10,761 nucleotides of DNA from contig JAJZHR010000039.1 of the NCBI GenBank assembly GCA_021810815.1, forward strand, positions 1-10,761, given 5' to 3'. This DNA is from Acidobacteriota bacterium (GTDB taxonomy: Bacteria > Acidobacteriota > Terriglobia > Terriglobales > Acidobacteriaceae). Below the pieces are notes generated by a model. It was not told the DNA's origin and made no database searches. It saw only the letters and a list, made by a program, of their open reading frames with translations. A program made the position numbers and the translations under genes. Shown here piece by piece: positions 7,306 through 10,761 of this stretch (its first letter is position 1; each line of letters begins with the position of its first letter).

Positions 7306-7325
7306 CCGCAATTCGCGCGGTTTTT
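7306..7325 (+). terminator. Weak terminator-like hairpin with T-run
   Basis: CCGC (7306-7309) pairs with GCGG (7317-7320) across a 7-base loop, and TTTTT follows directly at 7321-7325. The 4-bp stem is short for an intrinsic terminator. If it works, it would separate nrdJ from any transcript that runs through the repeat array. Confidence 0.25.
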
Positions 7326-7373
7326 CAGGGAAATCCACAGGGGTTCTCTGGCCTTTTTCCGTTCCAGCATTGT

Positions 7374-7398
7374 GAACACCCCGTGAATCGGGGTATTC
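7374..7398. other. Hairpin upstream of the nrdJ promoter
   Basis: GAA-C-ACCCCG and CGGGGT-A-TTC pair as a 10-position stem with one mismatch around the loop TGAAT. It ends 32 bases before the -35 box of the nrdJ promoter. It could be an operator or a transcript-end structure; nothing in the sequence decides between these. Confidence 0.4.
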
Positions 7399-7430
7399 GT
7401 AAGATAAATACAACATATTGCGGTTAACGC

Positions 7431-7459
7431 TTGACACACCCCACCAGTGGCGTTACTTT
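7431..7459 (+). promoter_or_regulatory. Predicted sigma-70-type promoter of nrdJ
   Basis: TTGACA (7431-7436) is a perfect -35 box. With a 17-base spacer it is followed by TACTTT (7454-7459), which keeps the most conserved T, A and final T of the -10 box. Transcription would start near 7466 and give nrdJ a leader of about 220 bases. Confidence 0.5.
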
Positions 7460-7465
7460 CACCTC

Positions 7466-7686
7466 TGCAAGTGGATTTTTCCGACCGCGCTGTCTGCCCC
7501 GCCGGGGTTCGAGAAGCAGGCTGGACAGGTCCACCGGGTTCATTTTGCACTCCGTTTTCCACAGGGAGGATGCAAGCCCGATATGGGCAGGACTTCCGTT
7601 GCCCCCTTCAAATCCCGCAACCCGCCAGTGCCGCACCCTCGGTGCCCCGCTGACATCTAATTAAGTACCCCTCAGGAGAGCACCAA
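7466..7686 (+). promoter_or_regulatory. Long nrdJ leader with hairpins
   Basis: If the promoter at 7431 is used, this untranslated leader of about 220 bases is long. It can form CCCC-GCC-GGGG around 7497-7507, GCCC-GATAT-GGGC around 7575-7587 and GCACC-CTC-GGTGC at 7633-7645. I looked for a cobalamin riboswitch, which would suit a B12-dependent enzyme, but could not find the conserved B12 box. The region is therefore only a candidate structured leader. AGGAG (7674-7678) lies eight bases before the ATG and is a strong ribosome-binding site. Confidence 0.35.
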
Positions 7687-10600
7687 ATGGCCGAATCGAA
7701 CGCCCGTACGCAGACCGCCGACGCCGCTTCCACCCCCAACCAGAGCGGCAGTCAGACTGCGCCTACCCCTGGCCCCGCCGGCTCTCGCAAGCCTGCGCCC
7801 GGCCTCGGCTTCAATCGCTACTTCTCCAAGGCGTCCATCTCGCCCTACAACGAGATCCAGTGGGAGCGTCGCAACGCCGTCATCCAGGACTACAAGGGCA
7901 ACGTGATTTTCGAGCAGAAGGACGTCGAGGTGCCCGTCGACTGGTCCATGACCGCGACCAACATCGTCGCCAGCAAGTATCTGCACGGCCTGAACGGCAC
8001 CGACGAGCGCGAGTCCGGCGTGCGCGCCCTCATCACACGCGTAGCCGAGAGCATCCGCGACTGGGGCCTGGAGGCCGGCTATTTCCGCACCGCCGAGGAC
8101 GCCACTATTTTCCATGAGGAGCTGGCACATCTGCTGCTGAATCAGAAGGTTGCCTTCAACTCGCCGGTCTGGTTCAACGTCGGCTGCGACCGCCTGGAGC
8201 CGAATTCCGATGCTCAGAACTGGCATTGGAACTCGCACACCTGCGCGGTGGAGTTCTCCGTCACCGGCTACAGCAAGCCGCAGTGCTCGGCCTGTTTCAT
8301 CAACTCTGTGAAAGACTCGCTGGACTCCATCCTGACCCTGGCCAAGACCGAAGGCATGCTTTTCAAGTGGGGTTCGGGAGCTGGCTCCAACCTGTCCTCC
8401 ATCCGCGGCAGCATGGAGACGCTCTCCGGTGGCGGAACTGCCTCCGGCCCTCTGAGCTTCATGCGCGGCTTTGACGCCTTCGCCGGCGTCATCAAGTCCG
8501 GCGGCAAGACGCGCCGCGCGGCCAAGATGGTCGTTCTCAATGTGGACCACCCGGATATCGTTGACTTCATTGAGTGCAAGTCAAAAGAAGAAGCAAAGGC
8601 CTACGCTCTGATTGCGGCTGGCTATGACGGATCCGGCCCCGACTCTGAGGCCTACAGCTCCATCTTCTTCCAGAACGCCAACAATTCCGTGCGCGTGAAC
8701 GATGAGTTCATGGAGGCCGTCGAGCGCGATGGCGACTTCTGTACCCGCACCGTGAAGGATCGCGAGCCGGTGAAGACCTACAAGGCGCGCGACCTGATGA
8801 TGAAGATCGCGGAGAACACGTGGGCCTGCGGCGACCCCGGCATGCAGTACGACACCACCATCAACCGCTGGCACACCTCCAAGAACACGGCGCGCATCAA
8901 TGCCAGCAACCCCTGCTCGGAGTACATGTTCCTGGACGACTCCGCATGCAACCTGGCCAGCTTCAACCTGCTGAAGTTCGTCTCTCCGGGCGGTCAGTTC
9001 GACATCGCCGCCTACCGTCACGCCATTGAGGTGGTCACCACCGCGATGGAGATCATCGTGGATGCGGCCGGCTACCCGACCGAGATGATCGCGAAGAACT
9101 CGCACGACTACCGCCCCCTGGGTCTCGGCTACGCCAATCTCGGCGCCCTGCTGATGTCCTTCGGCCTGCCGTACGACTCGGACGCCGGTCGCGACTTCGC
9201 CGCCGCCCTCACCGCCATCCTCTGCGGCCAGGCCTACTACCAGTCCGCGCGCATCGCGGAGCAGTGCCCGCCGCTCGGCGCGGCCACGCCCACCACGCAG
9301 CAGGCCAGCGGAAAGGGCAACATGATGCCGGGCGGCGCCTGCCCCGGCTTCTACGTGAACCGCGAGCCTTTCCTCGACGTCATTCGCATGCACCGCGCCT
9401 CGGTCAACGGCATCGGCCTGTCCCGGGTGTCGGACGAGCCCTTCACGGTTCCTCAACTGGACGCCCTGATCGCCGCCTCGGCCGAGGCGTGGGACATGGC
9501 GCTGGCGCACGGCGAGAAGCACGGCTACCGCAACTCCCAGGTCACAGTGCTCGCTCCCACCGGCACCATCGGCTTCATGATGGACTGCGACACCACAGGC
9601 ATTGAGCCGGATCTGGCGCTGGTGAAGTTCAAGAAGCTGGTCGGCGGCGGCATGATCAAGATCGTCAACAACACCGTTCCCTCCGCCCTCATCAAGCTCG
9701 GCTACTCCGACGAGGAGATGAATGCCATCGTCAGCTACATTGACGCCACCGGCACCATCGAGGGAGCGCCCGGCATCCGGCCAGAGCACCTGGCCTGCTT
9801 CGACTGCTCCTTCAAGCCGTCGAAGGGCACGCGCAGTATTCATTACATGGGCCACATCAAGATGATGGCGGCCACGCAGCCGTTCCTGTCCGGAGCCATC
9901 TCGAAGACGGTGAACCTGCCGCATGACTGCACCGTGGAAGATGTGGCCGAGGCCTACATCGAATCGTGGCGCCAGGGGCTGAAGGCGGTCGCCATCTATC
10001 GCGATGGATCCAAGGGCACGCAGCCGCTGAACGTCTCCGCCAGCGACGGCAAGGCGAAGAAGGAGGCCGGTTCCGGCTCCGCTGAAGGCGAATCGAGGGA
10101 CATCGCAGTGGCCGTTGCCGCCGAGGCGCAGGCCCGCGCCAGCATGCTGGAGGCTCAGGTGGCCCAGCTTAATGCTGCGCTGGCTGCCAGTCTTGCGGAG
10201 CGCAGCGACGCTCTGGACTCGAAGGCTCCGCCGCGCGCTGTGCGCCATCGCCTGCCGGAGGAGCGGGCATCGGTCACGCATAAATTCTCGATAGCGGGGC
10301 ACGAAGGCTACATCACGGTGGGTCTGTATCCGTCGGGCGCGCCGGGGGAAATCTTCATCAAGATGGCCAAGGAAGGGTCCACGATTTCCGGGTTGATGGA
10401 CGCGTTTGCCACCGCTATCTCGTTGTCTTTACAGCATGGAGTTCCGCTGAAGGTGCTCTGCGAGAAGTTTGCGCACACGCGCTTCGAGCCCTCAGGATGG
10501 ACCGGAAACGAGCAGATTGGCTACGCCAAATCCATCATGGACTACATCTTCCGGTGGCTGCAGTTGCGCTTCCTTTCGGGCCAGCAACTGGACCTTTTCG

Positions 10601-10761
10601 CCGGTCTGGGAGCTCCGGCGGCCTCCCTCACCGGACCGTCTGTACCGGTGATGGGCACCGTGACGGCACCGCAAAATACCGTGGTTCCCACCGTGAATTC
10701 GACGGTGAACGGCCCGGTAAAACACGGTGGAATGACGGATTTTGACGGTGAAATGGACGGC
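7687..10761 (+). CDS. nrdJ: Class II (adenosylcobalamin-dependent) ribonucleotide reductase, 3' end missing
   Basis: The frame runs 1,025 codons from ATG 7687 (AGGAG eight bases upstream) to the window edge without a stop. The enzyme reduces ribonucleotides to deoxyribonucleotides in the cytoplasm with B12 as radical source, independent of oxygen. A polar 37-residue N-terminus precedes the catalytic barrel. NPCSE holds Asn408, thiyl Cys410 and Glu412. Cys421 lies eleven residues on, the spacing I recall for the redox Cys of Thermotoga NrdJ; its partner would be Cys200 or Cys203 (QCSACFI). PTGTIGF is at 624-630, and the core ends near YRDGSKGTQPL (771-781). An Ala/Glu-rich, possibly coiled-coil linker (about 800-845) leads to a TSCPD domain (about 855-960: RLPEER, HKFSIAGHEGYITVGLYP, KEGSTISGLMDAF, RFEPSGWTGN). 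The tail from about 961 is low-complexity Thr-Val/Gly-rich, encoded by the 11-bp repeat family. The usual C-terminal Cys-rich end would lie beyond the window. Confidence 0.95.
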   Translation, partial: MAESNARTQTADAASTPNQSGSQTAPTPGPAGSRKPAPGLGFNRYFSKASISPYNEIQWERRNAVIQDYKGNVIFEQKDVEVPVDWSMTATNIVASKYLHGLNGTDERESGVRALITRVAESIRDWGLEAGYFRTAEDATIFHEELAHLLLNQKVAFNSPVWFNVGCDRLEPNSDAQNWHWNSHTCAVEFSVTGYSKPQCSACFINSVKDSLDSILTLAKTEGMLFKWGSGAGSNLSSIRGSMETLSGGGTASGPLSFMRGFDAFAGVIKSGGKTRRAAKMVVLNVDHPDIVDFIECKSKEEAKAYALIAAGYDGSGPDSEAYSSIFFQNANNSVRVNDEFMEAVERDGDFCTRTVKDREPVKTYKARDLMMKIAENTWACGDPGMQYDTTINRWHTSKNTARINASNPCSEYMFLDDSACNLASFNLLKFVSPGGQFDIAAYRHAIEVVTTAMEIIVDAAGYPTEMIAKNSHDYRPLGLGYANLGALLMSFGLPYDSDAGRDFAAALTAILCGQAYYQSARIAEQCPPLGAATPTTQQASGKGNMMPGGACPGFYVNREPFLDVIRMHRASVNGIGLSRVSDEPFTVPQLDALIAASAEAWDMALAHGEKHGYRNSQVTVLAPTGTIGFMMDCDTTGIEPDLALVKFKKLVGGGMIKIVNNTVPSALIKLGYSDEEMNAIVSYIDATGTIEGAPGIRPEHLACFDCSFKPSKGTRSIHYMGHIKMMAATQPFLSGAISKTVNLPHDCTVEDVAEAYIESWRQGLKAVAIYRDGSKGTQPLNVSASDGKAKKEAGSGSAEGESRDIAVAVAAEAQARASMLEAQVAQLNAALAASLAERSDALDSKAPPRAVRHRLPEERASVTHKFSIAGHEGYITVGLYPSGAPGEIFIKMAKEGSTISGLMDAFATAISLSLQHGVPLKVLCEKFAHTRFEPSGWTGNEQIGYAKSIMDYIFRWLQLRFLSGQQLDLFAGLGAPAASLTGPSVPVMGTVTAPQNTVVPTVNSTVNGPVKHGGMTDFDGEMDG
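10630..10761. repeat. 11-bp repeat family inside the nrdJ 3' coding end
   Basis: Units related to TTCAC(C/G)GTGAA have centres at about 10659, 10670, 10680, 10692, 10704, 10716, 10726, 10737, 10747 and 10759. The spacings are 10 to 12 bp with a mean of 11.1. Two looser units lie before them, around 10632-10646. The array continues to the window edge. It encodes the tail from about residue 982 (PSVPVMGTVTAPQNTVVPTV and onward). The match to the intergenic array at 6931-7042 is in motif, palindromy and period, not in long exact identity. Confidence 0.65.

Larger units (their letters stand above)
6883..7686. other. Gene-free region between hydrolase gene and nrdJ
   Basis: About 800 bases have no convincing gene. 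The first 160 hold a hairpin, an 11-bp repeat array and a long palindrome. About 7043-7300 is mixed sequence in which I see no structure. From about 7300 on there are two hairpins, then a promoter and a leader running into nrdJ. Short open frames exist on both strands (for example 7154-7375 on +). They lack ribosome-binding sites and do not share the codon bias of the real genes, so I do not call them. Confidence 0.7.

Noticed and set aside
7154..7375. Possible 73-residue gene in the gap before nrdJ
   Set aside because: No ribosome-binding site, no recognisable composition, and it overlaps terminator-like and hairpin sequence.
7410..7425. NrdR-box-like sequence ACAACATATTGCGGTT just upstream of the nrdJ -35
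   Set aside because: It keeps ACA and the ATAT core of the NrdR consensus but misses several conserved positions. The usual second box about three helical turns away is absent.
7603..7630. tRNA T-arm-like TTCAAAT followed by CCCGC and later CCA
   Set aside because: The five bases before TTCAAAT (CCCCC) do not pair with CCCGC after it, and no acceptor or anticodon arms can be built.
7466..7686. Cobalamin riboswitch upstream of nrdJ
   Set aside because: Expected from the enzyme's cofactor, and GGGAGG...TGCAA is faintly suggestive, but the conserved B12 box and the rest of the core are not found by eye.
8581..10302. Minus-strand open frame of 573 codons opposite nrdJ
   Set aside because: The + strand encodes an unmistakable class II reductase. 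The antisense frame is low in motif content and arises from codon bias.

Overview
The window is 10,761 bases of high-GC bacterial DNA with a strong preference for C or G at third codon positions. I infer an Acidobacteriota member of the Terriglobia type (Granulicella/Terriglobus/Edaphobacter-like). The grounds are the gene types: an exported DPP IV-like S9 peptidase, a GT39-like membrane transferase, an EmrB-type transporter and an adenosylcobalamin-dependent ribonucleotide reductase with a TSCPD domain. This placement rests on gene content and composition only, not on a database match.

Layout from left to right. (1) The 3' part of a multi-membrane-span, GT39/ArnT-like glycosyltransferase enters from the left edge. 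(2) A complete 14-span DHA2/EmrB-type drug efflux permease follows. (3) Next is a small islet with less GC-rich, less biased codons. It holds an unrecognised 175-residue membrane protein on + and a 47-residue acidic protein on -. These two converge and share one CTAG as their stop codons. (4) An exported DPP IV-type serine peptidase starts at TTG, and 53 bases later comes a metallo-beta-lactamase-fold hydrolase; the two may be co-transcribed. (5) A gene-free stretch of about 800 bases contains a strikingly regular 11-bp palindromic repeat array, a perfect 29-bp palindrome, several hairpins and a good promoter with a leader of about 220 bases. (6) nrdJ, the class II (vitamin B12-dependent) ribonucleotide reductase, is open to the right edge (1,025 codons, no stop) and so is partial.

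The most unusual signal is the 11-bp repeat family. Its unit is the near-palindrome TTCAC(C/G)GTGAA. Ten copies stand at almost exact 11-bp spacing in the non-coding stretch after the hydrolase gene. The same family, about ten or more units at 10 to 13 bp spacing, makes up the 3' coding end of nrdJ as far as the window goes. In the coding copy the spacings and base variants keep the TGA within the unit out of frame. This looks like an expanding or mobile short repeat that has entered both intergenic and coding DNA on either side of nrdJ. I found no CRISPR array, insertion sequence, tRNA, rRNA or defence system.
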